Shown in pieces: positions 24,904-34,519 of a stretch of 64,000 nt of DNA (its first letter is position 1; every line of letters starts with the position of its first letter). Made by a program: the position numbers and the translations under genes. The notes below the pieces were generated by a model, which made no database searches, was not told the DNA's origin, and was given only the letters and a program-made list of their open reading frames with translations. The stretch is from contig NZ_CP094669.1 in the NCBI RefSeq assembly GCF_022827545.1, positions 2,136,001 to 2,200,000 on the forward strand. The letters run 5' to 3'. The stretch is from Hymenobacter tibetensis (GTDB lineage: Bacteria; Bacteroidota; Bacteroidia; Cytophagales; Hymenobacteraceae).

Positions 24904-26472
24904 ATGCAACGTTACAGCATACTCTGGGCCGATGACGAAATCGACCTTCTCAAGCCGCACATTCTCTTCCTACAGGAAAAAGGCTACGACGTAACCGGTG
25001 TCAACTCCGGTGCCGACGCCATCGAGCAAGTGCAGGAGCAGACGTACGACATCGTATTCCTCGACGAAAATATGCCGGGCCTCACCGGCCTCGAAACGCT
25101 CACCGAAATCAAAGCGGCTCGCCCTACGGTGCCGGTAATCATGATTACCAAGAGCGAGGAAGAGCACATTATGGAAGAGGCCATCGGCTCGAAGATTGCC
25201 GATTACCTCATTAAGCCCGTTAACCCGAGCCAGATTCTGCTTTCCGTGAAAAAGGTGCTCGACAACAAGCGCCTCGTTTCCGAAAAAACCAACTCCGGCT
25301 ATCAGCGCGATTTCCGCCAGCTCGGCATGCAGCTCTCCGACCGGCTTACCCCCAGTGAGTGGGCCGACGTGTACAAGAAGCTAGTATACTGGGAGCTGGA
25401 AATCAACGAGACGGAAGGCAAGAGCATGGCCGACGTCTTCAACATGCAGAAAGACGAGGCCAATACCTACTTCGGCCGCTTCATCACCGAGGACTACGAA
25501 GATTGGGTGAACGACGACGACAAAGACGCCCCGCTCATGTCGCACCAGCTATTCAAGGAGCGGGTGTTTCCGCTTATGAAAGCCACCGGCGACACGCCCG
25601 TCTACTTCGTGCTCATCGACAACCTGCGCTACGACCAGTGGAAGATTCTGGAGCCGATCATCGCCGAGTTGTTCACCGTGGACCAGGAAGAAATGTATTA
25701 CTCTATCCTGCCTACCACCACGGCCTACGCCCGCAACGCCATTTTCGCGGGCATGATGCCCGGTGACATCCAAAAGAAATATCCCAACCTGTGGGTGTGG
25801 GACGACGACGACGAAGGCAAAAACCTGCACGAAGCCGAGTTGGTGGAAATCAACTTCCAGAAGGCTGGCCAGAAGCAGAAGTTCAGCTACAACAAGGTAA
25901 CCAACCTGCAAGCCGGCAAGGATTTGCTGGGCAAAATGGCCAACCTGCACAACAACAACAAACTGAACATCATCGTCTACAACTTCGTGGACATGCTCAG
26001 CCACGCCCGCACCGACATGGCCATGATTCGGGAGCTAGCCGCCGACGAATCAGCGTACCGCAGCATCACCCGCTCGTGGTTTCTGCACTCGCCGCTCTAC
26101 GAAATGCTCCAACAGATTGCCGAGCGTAAAGGCAAGCTCATCATCACCACCGACCACGGTACCATTCGTGTGAAGCGTCCTTATAAGATTGTGGGCGACC
26201 GGAACACCAACACCAACCTGCGTTACAAGCACGGCAAGAACCTCGGCTTCGACGACAGCAAGGACGTGTACACCGTGCGCAAGCCAGAGCGCATCTTCCT
26301 GCCCCGCGAAAACGTGAGCACCGCCTACGTCTTTACGGTTGGTGACTACTTCTTCGCCTACCCCAACAACTACAACTACTACGTGAACTACTACAAGGAC
26401 ACGTTTCAGCACGGCGGCATCTCCTTGGAGGAATGCATCATCCCGTATATCACGCTCACGCCGAAAGGGTAG
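24904..26472 (+). CDS. porX: PorX, T9SS response regulator with PglZ-type phosphatase domain
   Basis: From ATG 24904, 522 residues. Receiver domain (1-120) with acidic pair in WADDEID, phospho-acceptor Asp54 in VFLDENMPG, and Lys in YLIKPVNP. The rest is an alkaline-phosphatase-superfamily PglZ domain with metal-binding segments VLIDNLRYDQW, PTTTAYARN, NFVDMLSHAR and TTDHGTIRV. In Porphyromonas and Flavobacterium PorX works with the histidine kinase PorY to control type IX secretion genes, and its PglZ domain cleaves oligonucleotides. Its presence agrees with the T9SS-sorted proteins further right. A start at 24823 is possible in frame, but the receiver domain begins exactly at ATG 24904. Confidence 0.95.
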   Translation: MQRYSILWADDEIDLLKPHILFLQEKGYDVTGVNSGADAIEQVQEQTYDIVFLDENMPGLTGLETLTEIKAARPTVPVIMITKSEEEHIMEEAIGSKIADYLIKPVNPSQILLSVKKVLDNKRLVSEKTNSGYQRDFRQLGMQLSDRLTPSEWADVYKKLVYWELEINETEGKSMADVFNMQKDEANTYFGRFITEDYEDWVNDDDKDAPLMSHQLFKERVFPLMKATGDTPVYFVLIDNLRYDQWKILEPIIAELFTVDQEEMYYSILPTTTAYARNAIFAGMMPGDIQKKYPNLWVWDDDDEGKNLHEAELVEINFQKAGQKQKFSYNKVTNLQAGKDLLGKMANLHNNNKLNIIVYNFVDMLSHARTDMAMIRELAADESAYRSITRSWFLHSPLYEMLQQIAERKGKLIITTDHGTIRVKRPYKIVGDRNTNTNLRYKHGKNLGFDDSKDVYTVRKPERIFLPRENVSTAYVFTVGDYFFAYPNNYNYYVNYYKDTFQHGGISLEECIIPYITLTPKG

Positions 26473-26483
26473 AAATTTAAAGA

Positions 26484-26527
26484 CCAAACAAAAAGCCCAC
26501 TCTGTACAGAGTGGGCTTTTTGTTTGG
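26484..26527. terminator. bidirectional terminator, 44-bp perfect palindrome
   Basis: Two 22-bp arms (26484-26505, 26506-26527) are exact complements with no formal spacer. GC core GCCCACTCTGT is flanked by AAAAA/TTTTT. It lies between the convergent porX and the receptor gene at 26600. Confidence 0.92.
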
Positions 26528-26599
26528 TAGAGAGTGTAAATTATTTGTTGTATTTCTTGGCAACGTGAAGTTGTTATGCTCGTGGTAGCTACAAAATGG

Positions 26600-29083
26600 C
26601 TAGCCAGCTCGGCGTTTCTCATCTTCGGCGCCGCCTTGGCGGCGGCGGGTAGGTGCTACTTTCTCGTTGCCGAAGCGGTAAGAGAAAGAGAAGGTAGCCA
26701 CGCGAGAATCTCCACGCTGGTAGAAACGCTCAACGTAGTTGTTATAATTGGACGTAGCGCGCGTCACGCCGGTGTAGAAAATGTCGGTAACGTTGAGCTT
26801 GAAGGTACCTTTCCGGTCCCACACCGACTTCTGAATGCCCGCGGTTACCTGCCCCTGCGGACGCAGCCGGAAGAACCCGTACACCTCCGGCGACTGGTAG
26901 CTGCCCGTCAGGTCAATCGTCCAGCCTTTGCCGAGGGGAAACGTGCTGGTGGAGTTTACGTTATAGGCGGCCTTGCCGGCATTCAAGTCGGTGCCGGCTA
27001 GGCTGCCGGTGAAGTGGTTGTAGTAGAGCACTACGTTGTTGTTCATGGTCCACCACTTCGCAATTTCCAGCGGAGCGTTCAGCGTAAGAGCCACGTACTG
27101 CTGCTTGCCTAGGTTCTGGCTGGTTGATACCACGGCGCGGGTGCTGTCGTCGGCGGGCTGCACCGTGCCGATGATGGGGTCGGAGGTGACGCTGTAACTC
27201 AGGCCCAAGCTGTATTTCTGCTTGTAGGTGTGTGTTAGCTCGAAGTTGTAGCTGGTTTGCGGGCGTAAGTTGGGGTTGCCCGCGCCGTACGTGGTGGCAT
27301 CAATATAGGAGCGGAAGGGGTTCAGTTGCCCATAAGAAGGCCGGTCAATCCGCCGGCTCAACGACAGCGAAGTCTCATGGTTGTCTGAGAACTTACGTTT
27401 GGCGGCCGCGCTGGGGAAGAACTGAAAGTAGTTGCGGTAGAAGCCCTCGTCGGGGTTTTCGGGGCGGCCGGTTACGTTGGTTTGCTCGCCGCGCAGGCCC
27501 CCTTGCAGCGTCCAGCCTGGTAAGGTGTAGTTCAGGTTGACGTAGCCCGCGTTAATGTTTTCGTCATAGATGAAGATGTTGGAACGGCGTGAGTCGCGTA
27601 TCAGCGCACTACCATCGGTGCCCGGAATCCGAAACAGCACGTCATTGTCGGAGTGTACCCAGCTTGCTTTGCCGCCTGCTTCCAAGCGCAGTTGCTTGCT
27701 GAACGGGTGCGTGTAGTCGGCCTTCACCGATTGGATGGTAAGCGTGCCCTGCTGATTACCATCAAGTATGTCTACGGAGTCTTTGGGAAGGAAATATAGT
27801 GTGTTAAGCTGTTGCAGGCGCTTCCGTTCGTAGCGGGCATAGTCAGCGTCGGCCGTTAGCTCCCGGGCACCTGCCGAGTCAGTAGCAAAGGTGTGGCGGA
27901 AGTTGAGGTTGCCCGCCACATTGGACGTACGGAAGAGCTGGTCGTTGGTGGAGCGGTAGAGGCTCTGGGGGCTGCTGGCCGCATCCAACTGTTCGGAATC
28001 GTTGGTGCCGTCCATCACGGTTGTGTATTGCTGGCCGTTGACGGTGCCACCTACCACGGTATTCTCGCCCAGGTTGTAGTCGAGGCCAGCTTTCCAGGTG
28101 TGCGAGCGGCCGAGGCTGTGGCTGAAGTTCTCTTGTAGCGTGCTGCCTTCAAACTGTTTCTGCTCATTAGGATAGCTGAAGAAGTTGCGGTTGATGGTCA
28201 GGGCCCCAAAGTTCTCCCGGTCGGCATAGGAGTAGCTCCCGAACGTATTCACCTGCTTCTGGCGGTGGTTGACTGAAAAGCCAGTGATGTATTTGCCATT
28301 GCCATATTTGCCGAGGCCATAGCTCGCGTTGATGGTGCCATTGGTGCCCTGGCGCTGGTCTTTTTTGAGGTTGATGGCAATGATGCCCGCACTGCCTTGC
28401 GCCTCGTACTTGGCGGGCGGATTGGTTATCAGCTCGATGCTTTTCACTTGGTCGGCGGGCAGGGCGCGCAGGTAGTCGGCTAGCTCAGAGCCGGTCATGG
28501 GTTGGCGTTTGCCGTCAATAAGCACCATGACGCCCTGCCGGCCTTTCAGAGCTAGATTATCGTTGCCATCCACGGTTACGCCTGGTGAGCGGCCCAGCAC
28601 TTCCAGCGAGCTGGCACCGGCTGCCAAGGTGCTGCCTTCTACGTTCACAATTGTGCGGTCAGCGAGACGCTCGAACATCGGCTTCTGGCCTACCACGGTC
28701 ACTTCCTTTAGGTTGGTAGCGCCGCTGGCCTGTAGCGTGAGCGTAGGAAGCTGCACGGCGGTGGTAGCTACTTCAAACGGCGCGCTCCAGCGACGCACAA
28801 ACCCTACCTGCGAAGCGAGAACCAAGTACCGGCCGGCAGCCACGGGAGCCAACCGAAACCCGCCATTATCGTCGCTGAAGTCGGACTTCACAACCACTGA
28901 ATCAGAGGCGCGGTGCAGGGTGAGGGTAGCGAATGCAACGGGTTTGCCGGATGCTTCTTGCACAGTGCCGCTTACCGCAGCCGGGGTTTGCGCAGCAGCC
29001 ATAGACGGGAAAAGCAGCGTCGTGGAAGCGAAAAAAACGACACAAGAGGGCAGCCGTAGCCGCATGAAGGATTTAGCTTTCAT
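26600..29083 (-). CDS. outer membrane beta-barrel receptor (TonB-dependent receptor-like)
   Basis: 827 residues. Signal peptide ends SMAAAQ; a carboxypeptidase-regulatory-like domain (about 33-120, AVSGTVQEASGKPVAFATL) is followed by a plug (about 125-240, with RQGVMVLIDGKRQPM and YEAQGSAGIIAINLKK) and an OMP_b-brl_3-type barrel ending in RVATFSFSYRFG and a basic tail. The same architecture as the receptor at 7763, but the two are clearly diverged. Ligand unknown. The MarR gene lies upstream on the same strand and a strong double operator sits in between, so regulation by that MarR protein is likely. Confidence 0.88.
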   Translation of the reverse strand: MKAKSFMRLRLPSCVVFFASTTLLFPSMAAAQTPAAVSGTVQEASGKPVAFATLTLHRASDSVVVKSDFSDDNGGFRLAPVAAGRYLVLASQVGFVRRWSAPFEVATTAVQLPTLTLQASGATNLKEVTVVGQKPMFERLADRTIVNVEGSTLAAGASSLEVLGRSPGVTVDGNDNLALKGRQGVMVLIDGKRQPMTGSELADYLRALPADQVKSIELITNPPAKYEAQGSAGIIAINLKKDQRQGTNGTINASYGLGKYGNGKYITGFSVNHRQKQVNTFGSYSYADRENFGALTINRNFFSYPNEQKQFEGSTLQENFSHSLGRSHTWKAGLDYNLGENTVVGGTVNGQQYTTVMDGTNDSEQLDAASSPQSLYRSTNDQLFRTSNVAGNLNFRHTFATDSAGARELTADADYARYERKRLQQLNTLYFLPKDSVDILDGNQQGTLTIQSVKADYTHPFSKQLRLEAGGKASWVHSDNDVLFRIPGTDGSALIRDSRRSNIFIYDENINAGYVNLNYTLPGWTLQGGLRGEQTNVTGRPENPDEGFYRNYFQFFPSAAAKRKFSDNHETSLSLSRRIDRPSYGQLNPFRSYIDATTYGAGNPNLRPQTSYNFELTHTYKQKYSLGLSYSVTSDPIIGTVQPADDSTRAVVSTSQNLGKQQYVALTLNAPLEIAKWWTMNNNVVLYYNHFTGSLAGTDLNAGKAAYNVNSTSTFPLGKGWTIDLTGSYQSPEVYGFFRLRPQGQVTAGIQKSVWDRKGTFKLNVTDIFYTGVTRATSNYNNYVERFYQRGDSRVATFSFSYRFGNEKVAPTRRRQGGAEDEKRRAG

Positions 29084-29254
29084 GGGTAACAGAGAGGCAA
29101 TGAGGTTAGGAAAAGGAGAGGGTTATATCTGAGTCGAAGTCAGCGGAGGCTACTAAGTGGCAGCTGAATGAGCCGGTAGGATGGAAGCAGTGAAACGAGT
29201 TCGGTCGTGCGCAGCTATGGCTGCTCCCGGAAGTGGGAAAGGCTTCGGTAATCG

Positions 29255-29303
29255 TCTACGAATTATTTCGTACAAATGAATACGAAATAATTCGTAGATG
29301 CAA
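29255..29303 (-). promoter_or_regulatory. double palindromic operator overlapping the receptor promoter
   Basis: Two 16-bp palindromes of the form TACGAA-N4-TTCGTA (29257-29272 and 29281-29296) stand 24 bp apart centre to centre. They are also inverted copies of each other, forming an 18-bp perfect inverted repeat with an 8-bp spacer. Read on the minus strand that spacer is TTCATTTG, one mismatch from the TAnnTTTG -7 box, and a TTG (29301-29303) lies 20 bp upstream. One operator therefore fills the -33/-7 spacer and the other covers the expected start site. The size and symmetry suit a MarR dimer. Confidence 0.7.
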
Positions 29304-29351
29304 TAGGTTCTATATAATTTTTATTGAATAGCGTAAACTGGTGTGTTGGTG

Positions 29352-29831
29352 CTACTGGGGTAGTTCTAGGGGCGCCGCTGGTGTAGCGGCGCTAGTGGGT
29401 TGAGAGGCGACCAGACAGTTGTTGTAAATCCGTTCAAGCATGGGGCGCAACACCGCCAGATCTTCTTCGGTAAGGCCCTCTAGCGCGAGCTGCCGATTAT
29501 TGAGCACCACGGGCTGCACGGCATCCAGCGTGCGCAAGCCAGCCTCGGACACTCGAAGCCGGGACCGGCGGCCATCGTGGGGGAGTGGCTCGGCGGCCAG
29601 CAAACCAGCTTTCAGCAAGAGACTAATCATGCGCGCTACGGAGGCTTGGTCTTTGAAAACCCGCTCGGCTATGTCGGTTTGGGTGAGGTCGTCGTGCTCC
29701 TGAATCACGCGCAGCACCAGCCACTGATCGATGGTAATAGCAATGCCCGCCCGGTCGATGTTGGCCTGCGCCAGCTTACGGTATTGGCGGATTGCTTTAT
29801 CAAGCGAATAGAAGATGATAGAGGAGAGCAT
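29352..29831 (-). CDS. MarR family transcriptional regulator
   Basis: 159 residues with the MarR winged helix: ITIDQWLVLRVIQEHDDLTQ, the recognition helix region TDIAERVFKDQASVARMISLL, and the beta-wing LLAAEPLPHDGRRSRLRVSE. Flanking helices would form the dimer interface. It probably represses the receptor gene at 29083 through the palindromes at 29255-29298. Upstream of its own start there is another small palindrome (TATGA-N4-TCATA, about 29861-29874), which could serve autoregulation. MarR proteins usually respond to small ligands; none can be inferred. Confidence 0.92.
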   Translation of the reverse strand: MLSSIIFYSLDKAIRQYRKLAQANIDRAGIAITIDQWLVLRVIQEHDDLTQTDIAERVFKDQASVARMISLLLKAGLLAAEPLPHDGRRSRLRVSEAGLRTLDAVQPVVLNNRQLALEGLTEEDLAVLRPMLERIYNNCLVASQPTSAATPAAPLELPQ

Positions 29832-29917
29832 GGGATAAGTAGGTTAGTACAACATAGATGTATGATATGTCATAGAAGTTGCCCTAACCCGAAAATATTT
29901 TTCACTTATTTACCAGT

Positions 29918-29959
29918 CAGCCCTGTGCACAACCTGAAAACAGGAGATGCACAGGGCTG
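29918..29959 (-). terminator. hairpin after the M1 peptidase gene
   Basis: 12-bp perfect stem (CAGCCCTGTGCA and complement) with an 18-nt loop that itself contains a CCTG/CAGG stem, about 30 bp after the M1 stop. No T run follows. Confidence 0.55.
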
Positions 29960-29990
29960 AAACACGAGAGCAACCTGTTTGCCGAGCTGG

Positions 29991-31862
29991 TTATTTTCCT
30001 TCCCAGCTGTTGTCTGCTTTGTGCTTGTCGGGTACGTAGGTGCTGCCTAGTGCAACTTTCCGGATGGCCTGCTTGGTGGCAACGGGTACCGTTACGGAGG
30101 TATTGCCGGCTTGCCAAACCGCAATTGTGCGATGAATCTTTTCTGTTTTGCCGTCAGCAAACGTCACGGTCAAATCAACGGGTACTGGTTTGCTGCCTTT
30201 AGCGGTTACCACCACATCATAGCCAGCGCTGGCTTTCGTGACGCTGGTTATGGCTAAGTCGGGGTAGCCGTCCTCGAAAAACCAGCGCTGCCAGAACCAG
30301 TTCAGATTTTGACCGGCCCCCGTATTCATGGAATTAAAGAAGTCGAAAGGCATGGGGTGCTTGCCGTGCCAGTTCTGAATGTAGGTGTGGAGCGCTTTCG
30401 TGAACAGCTCTTCCCCGAGCAAATCCTTCACGTAGAGGTAACCGAGCGCCGGTTTGGGGTAGGAGTTCAGGAAAAAGGCGGTGCCGCTTTGCAGCGTGCT
30501 GAGCGTGGTGATGGGCACATCAAACTCTTGTGCCGCGCCACGAGCGTAAGGTTCAACGCCATACTCGTCTACGAAGCCGGGCTGAATCAAGGGCGAAATT
30601 AGCCACTCCCCAATGGTCGCCCATCCTTCATCCATCCAGCCGTACTTGGTTTCGTTGGTACCCATGTAGAACGGAAACATGGTATGAAACACCTCGTGGT
30701 CGGTGAGGGTAATGGCATCGTCCCGCGTTTCCACGGGGTTATCGTTCACCATCATGGGGTATTCCATCTGGTCGAGGCCATCGAAAACGGTTTCGTGGGA
30801 GTAGGGGAAGGGCCACTTCGGGAACGTATAACTCATGGCCTCCACGGTTTTGCGGTTGAATGCCACCACCTCCTCGAAGTCTTTGTGTTTGGGATTGTAG
30901 ACCGCATCCACGCGGGTACGGCGCTTGGTGGCGGCATCTACCACCACGCTGCTGGCCTGCCACACGTAATGGTCGGCGGTGGCAAACACAAAATCCGTTA
31001 CATCATGAGCTTCGAAGCGCCAGGTGTTTTGCGGGTTTGCTGTGGTAACGTCTTGGCGCTTCAGGTCATCGGAGCCGATGATAGAGGTGATGCCATCTTG
31101 CTGCTCGGCAGTTTGGAGGCGCTTCACAAATTTTGGCGCTAGTACCTGGTTGGCATTTTTCAGGTCGCCAGTGGCCCATACCACAAAGTTGCGGGGCACC
31201 GTAATGGCGGCTCGGAAGGTGCAGAAGTCGTTGTAGAACTCCTGCGAGCCGTTGTATTCAATGGTATTCCAGCCATCAATATCATCATACACCGCAACGC
31301 GCGGAAAGAAATAGGCCACGAAATCGGCGCCGGGCTCCACTTCGCCGGTGCGCATGTGAGAGCCTTTGTTGAGAATGTACGAGTAAGCCACGCGCACCTT
31401 TAGGCTGCCACCGGGCGCCAGTGCTTTCGGGAGCTTCACGGGCATGTTGGTGGCCTGAATGGTAAGCTTACGCACGTCCTGCGCTTGGCCAGCCAAACTC
31501 AAGGCCTCGATCTGTACGCCCTCACCAATGTCTTCGGGGCTCATGCGGCTGGCCCGCGGTGCGCCTTTCTGGTACAGGTTCGGGTAGAGCTTGAACTGCA
31601 GCTGCCGAAGCGAGTCGGGGCTGGCATTCTGATACGCAATATCCACGGTGCCGGCCACCTTGCGCGTAGCAGGGTCGAAGCTGACGTTGATGTCGTACTC
31701 GGCGGAATTTTGCCAGTATTTCGGCCCCGGTGCGCCAGTGGCGGCGCGGGTGCCTTTGGCGTAGGTGGCTTGGAGGTTAAGCGGAATCGGAAGCTGTTGG
31801 CCGAAGCTGCGCAGCGCAGCAGCCAGTATCAGCACTCCCGTTAGGGTGACAGGTGGTTTCAT
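29991..31862 (-). CDS. M1 family metallopeptidase (aminopeptidase), exported
   Basis: ATG 31862 gives 623 residues with signal peptide MKPPVTLTGVLILAAALRSF (then GQQ). The N-terminal beta-saddle precedes the thermolysin-like domain with zinc motif HEVFH (389-393) and third ligand Glu412, an exact HExxH-X18-E. The usual upstream GAMEN exopeptidase motif appears only as DQMEYPMM-like sequence, so strict aminopeptidase activity is uncertain. A longer in-frame start at 31934 would bury the signal peptide. Likely periplasmic or surface peptide degradation. Confidence 0.92.
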   Translation of the reverse strand: MKPPVTLTGVLILAAALRSFGQQLPIPLNLQATYAKGTRAATGAPGPKYWQNSAEYDINVSFDPATRKVAGTVDIAYQNASPDSLRQLQFKLYPNLYQKGAPRASRMSPEDIGEGVQIEALSLAGQAQDVRKLTIQATNMPVKLPKALAPGGSLKVRVAYSYILNKGSHMRTGEVEPGADFVAYFFPRVAVYDDIDGWNTIEYNGSQEFYNDFCTFRAAITVPRNFVVWATGDLKNANQVLAPKFVKRLQTAEQQDGITSIIGSDDLKRQDVTTANPQNTWRFEAHDVTDFVFATADHYVWQASSVVVDAATKRRTRVDAVYNPKHKDFEEVVAFNRKTVEAMSYTFPKWPFPYSHETVFDGLDQMEYPMMVNDNPVETRDDAITLTDHEVFHTMFPFYMGTNETKYGWMDEGWATIGEWLISPLIQPGFVDEYGVEPYARGAAQEFDVPITTLSTLQSGTAFFLNSYPKPALGYLYVKDLLGEELFTKALHTYIQNWHGKHPMPFDFFNSMNTGAGQNLNWFWQRWFFEDGYPDLAITSVTKASAGYDVVVTAKGSKPVPVDLTVTFADGKTEKIHRTIAVWQAGNTSVTVPVATKQAIRKVALGSTYVPDKHKADNSWEGK

Positions 31863-32059
31863 GAATGCAGAATATTTCCGCAAAGTAACTGGAGTTTCCG
31901 CCGGGCTGCATGGCCCGTCGTGTTGTGCCGCCACTCAAGGAATCCGAAGCAAAGTATGCAGCAAGTACACCCCACTTCCTCTGCAGCGCAACAACACCGG
32001 AGTATAGGTTGCCGTGGCTGCCCGCAACTTGCTATCCTGCATGCTGCTATCTGAACTCG

Positions 32060-32974
32060 TTACGCACTGAACAGCCCAGCGGCGGTCAGCTCCTGCTCAC
32101 CATTCCACCGGTAAGCTACCAGCTCGCCGCCTTTTGCGACGCTGTAGTCGAGGCAGACGGCGTGAACGTTTAGAATCTGGGGCGTGCCGCGTAGCCAGTA
32201 GTGACCGAAGAATACCGGTATGTCGTCCTGGTAATGCCAAACATCGGTCAAAGCAGTTTGGTCAACGGGCAGCGAGTTGAGGGCTTCAATAGGCTCCAAG
32301 AAATACTCTTGGTAGGTGCTGCCTTGCGGGTTGCGCCACCAGCGGGTGCGCATCTTGGTACGAGCGTTGCCGTCTTTGTCGTGGAAGGACGTGCCAACCG
32401 GTAAGTCCACTTCTTTGCCTTTGAGGGTATCTTCGACTGCGCGGTACTCGGGCGTACCGCGTTGGGTGCTCCGCAGCAGAAAGTCGTCGGTGAGGCGGGC
32501 ATCCGGGAGTTGTTTGCGCAGGTATTGAATGTGGCGCGGGTCCCAGCAGGCATGTACTACGCGCAGGCCCGGCAACTCCAAAAACAGCGGCAGCGTCTTA
32601 AACCACCGGATGTAGTCTTGCCATTGCTCCCAGCCTTCCCGACTGTTGAACTCTTCCAGCGTGCGCAGATGCTGAAAGATATTGCGCGGAATGTGGGGCC
32701 TCAAATGCCCACCCTGCGGGTGGTGTTCGTGAAAGCAGATGGCGTTGTATTCGTGATTGCCCATTACTGCCAAGGCCGTACCGCCATCCACCATGCCGCG
32801 CACCAAGTGCAGGGTTTCCCGGATATGTGGCCCCCGGTCCACAAAATCCCCGACAAAGATTACCTGCCGTGTCGGATGCCGGTATATGCCCTGTTGTAGC
32901 GTGTAGCCAAGTTTCGTAAGCAGTTGTTGCAATTCCGAAGCGTGGCCATGAATGTCGCCAATGATGTCGTACAT
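32060..32974 (-). CDS. metallophosphoesterase (calcineurin-like)
   Basis: 304 residues from ATG 32974. Motifs: GDIHGH near the start, VFVGDFVDRGPH, VMGNHEYN, and the late His-containing VFFGHYW. This is the PPP/ApaH-like family of metal-dependent phosphoesterases, such as diadenosine tetraphosphatase-like or PrpE-like enzymes. The substrate cannot be assigned. Longer in-frame starts exist upstream, but the family begins MYDIIGDIHGH, so ATG 32974 is chosen. Confidence 0.92.
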   Translation of the reverse strand: MYDIIGDIHGHASELQQLLTKLGYTLQQGIYRHPTRQVIFVGDFVDRGPHIRETLHLVRGMVDGGTALAVMGNHEYNAICFHEHHPQGGHLRPHIPRNIFQHLRTLEEFNSREGWEQWQDYIRWFKTLPLFLELPGLRVVHACWDPRHIQYLRKQLPDARLTDDFLLRSTQRGTPEYRAVEDTLKGKEVDLPVGTSFHDKDGNARTKMRTRWWRNPQGSTYQEYFLEPIEALNSLPVDQTALTDVWHYQDDIPVFFGHYWLRGTPQILNVHAVCLDYSVAKGGELVAYRWNGEQELTAAGLFSA

Positions 32975-33406
32975 GACTGCGTGTGTAGGTATCCGATGCC
33001 GAATTACTAACGCTACGGGTGAAGCGCCGGCACCTTGTCTTGCCGAGGTTGCGCAAGGGTAGCCTGTAGCCGATGGGCCACCTTCGCTGCTGATGCAAGA
33101 TCGGTCTTCCTGCAAAAAAAGTCCTGACTAACGTAGTTGAAGCTCCAACCAGAAGGCATGAGCTTTTATACAGCGTATCAGCACAAAGCTGGATAATCAA
33201 TCGAGTAGCGGAGAGGAGTGTTGGGCCGTAGATCTAGCTCCAAGCCTTTCAGCGAGTAACGAGTAGAGGACATACCAGCTAACCGCTCCGCATGCCGCCA
33301 AAAAGACAACGACTGATACGGGGCTACCCCATATCAGCCGCTGTTTTCACGCAAGTACTCGCCGGTCTTTCGTGAAGCTTTGCTTTTGCAAGTCAGACAA
33401 GAGCCG
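32975..33406. other. spacer without recognisable features
   Basis: 432 bp between the metallophosphoesterase start and the DUF2027/Smr stop. I see no convincing gene, terminator or promoter in it. Confidence 0.5.
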
Positions 33407-34519
33407 CTACTTCAGCCGAACCAACGTGGCCCCATAGCCGAACTTCTCCTTGCGGGAGTCTTCGAAGAACTTGATGTCCTTATTGCGGCTCAGCAGCTTA
33501 TGGATTTCCTTACGAAGCGTGCCGCTGCCGGACCCGTGAATAAAGACGATTTCGTGCATGTTGGTAGCCAAGGCCCGGCTCAGGGTGTCCTCGAAGGCTT
33601 CCAACTGCATCTTTAGGATAGCCGTGTTGGAAAGCTCGTGGGCTCCTTCTGGCTGCAAGGCTTCCAAGTGCAGATCAACTTCGTGAGGAGGAGGCACAAT
33701 GGCTTTGGCTGGTTCAGGGGCAGGGGCTACTGCGGCTGGCTTAGCGGGGGCGTTGCCGGTAAGCTGGGCTTTCAGCGTGTCCGCTAGCTTGTCGGGCGCA
33801 ATGGCTACCGGGGCAGCAGGCTTTTCATCGAGCTGAAAGAGATAGGCATCCTGCTTGAGTACGGGGGCCTCCCGGCGGCTGGTATAGAAGCTGCTAGCTC
33901 GGAACTGCGTGCGCTTGGTAATCAGCTCGTAGGCAGCGGTGCCGTTCACCTGGTGGGGCAACAACTGCACAACCAACGCGGGCCACTGGTCGAAGTCTTT
34001 GAGGTGAAAATGTCCTAGGGCGGCACTCACGGTTTTGGGCGCTAGCTTGTCCGACGTTAAGCCGCGGTACTGCTCACGACGTTCTTCGCCGTAGGTGAAC
34101 AGCACGTCGGTGTCGGTGTTGTTGATGACGTGCACCGACAGCAATTCTGGCGACTGGTGGCTCAGCGCCAGGTACAGGCCTTTAGGGGCAGGCTGTGGTA
34201 CAATGGCCTTAGGTGGGGCAGGTTGTTCGGCAGTGCTGCCCGTCGGGGCAGTAACGGGGCGCTGCACGGCTGGCTGAGCGGCTTTGGCCGATTTAGCAGC
34301 CTTTGCCGCTTTTGCTACGTCGCGCGGAGCAACCGGACCTTGGGAGGAAGTGCCGAAAGCTTTCTGCTCGTCTGCTGCTATTACCACTACCTCGCGGCGC
34401 AGCACAGGAATGGTAAAGTCATTGTCAATGGCCACTTCTACTAGGTCGTCACTGAGCAGGCGGGTGATAATGCCTTGCTCGCGGCCGGTGAGCAGGCGTA
34501 CTCGGTCTCCTACATTCAT
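33407..34519 (-). CDS. DUF2027 and Smr domain protein
   Basis: 370 residues. N-terminal segment with a short beta domain (MNVGDRVRLLTGREQGIITR), an Ala/Lys/Pro-rich linker (about 60-110), a DUF2027-type middle domain, a second Ala/Pro linker, and a C-terminal Smr domain with EVDLHLEAL and the glycine-rich FIHGSGSGTLRKEI. Smr domains are nucleases or nucleic-acid-binding modules best known from MutS2. This DUF2027-Smr architecture is common in Bacteroidetes, but the role is unknown. A TACTTTTG -7 box lies 37 bp upstream of the ATG. Confidence 0.88.
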   Translation of the reverse strand: MNVGDRVRLLTGREQGIITRLLSDDLVEVAIDNDFTIPVLRREVVVIAADEQKAFGTSSQGPVAPRDVAKAAKAAKSAKAAQPAVQRPVTAPTGSTAEQPAPPKAIVPQPAPKGLYLALSHQSPELLSVHVINNTDTDVLFTYGEERREQYRGLTSDKLAPKTVSAALGHFHLKDFDQWPALVVQLLPHQVNGTAAYELITKRTQFRASSFYTSRREAPVLKQDAYLFQLDEKPAAPVAIAPDKLADTLKAQLTGNAPAKPAAVAPAPEPAKAIVPPPHEVDLHLEALQPEGAHELSNTAILKMQLEAFEDTLSRALATNMHEIVFIHGSGSGTLRKEIHKLLSRNKDIKFFEDSRKEKFGYGATLVRLK

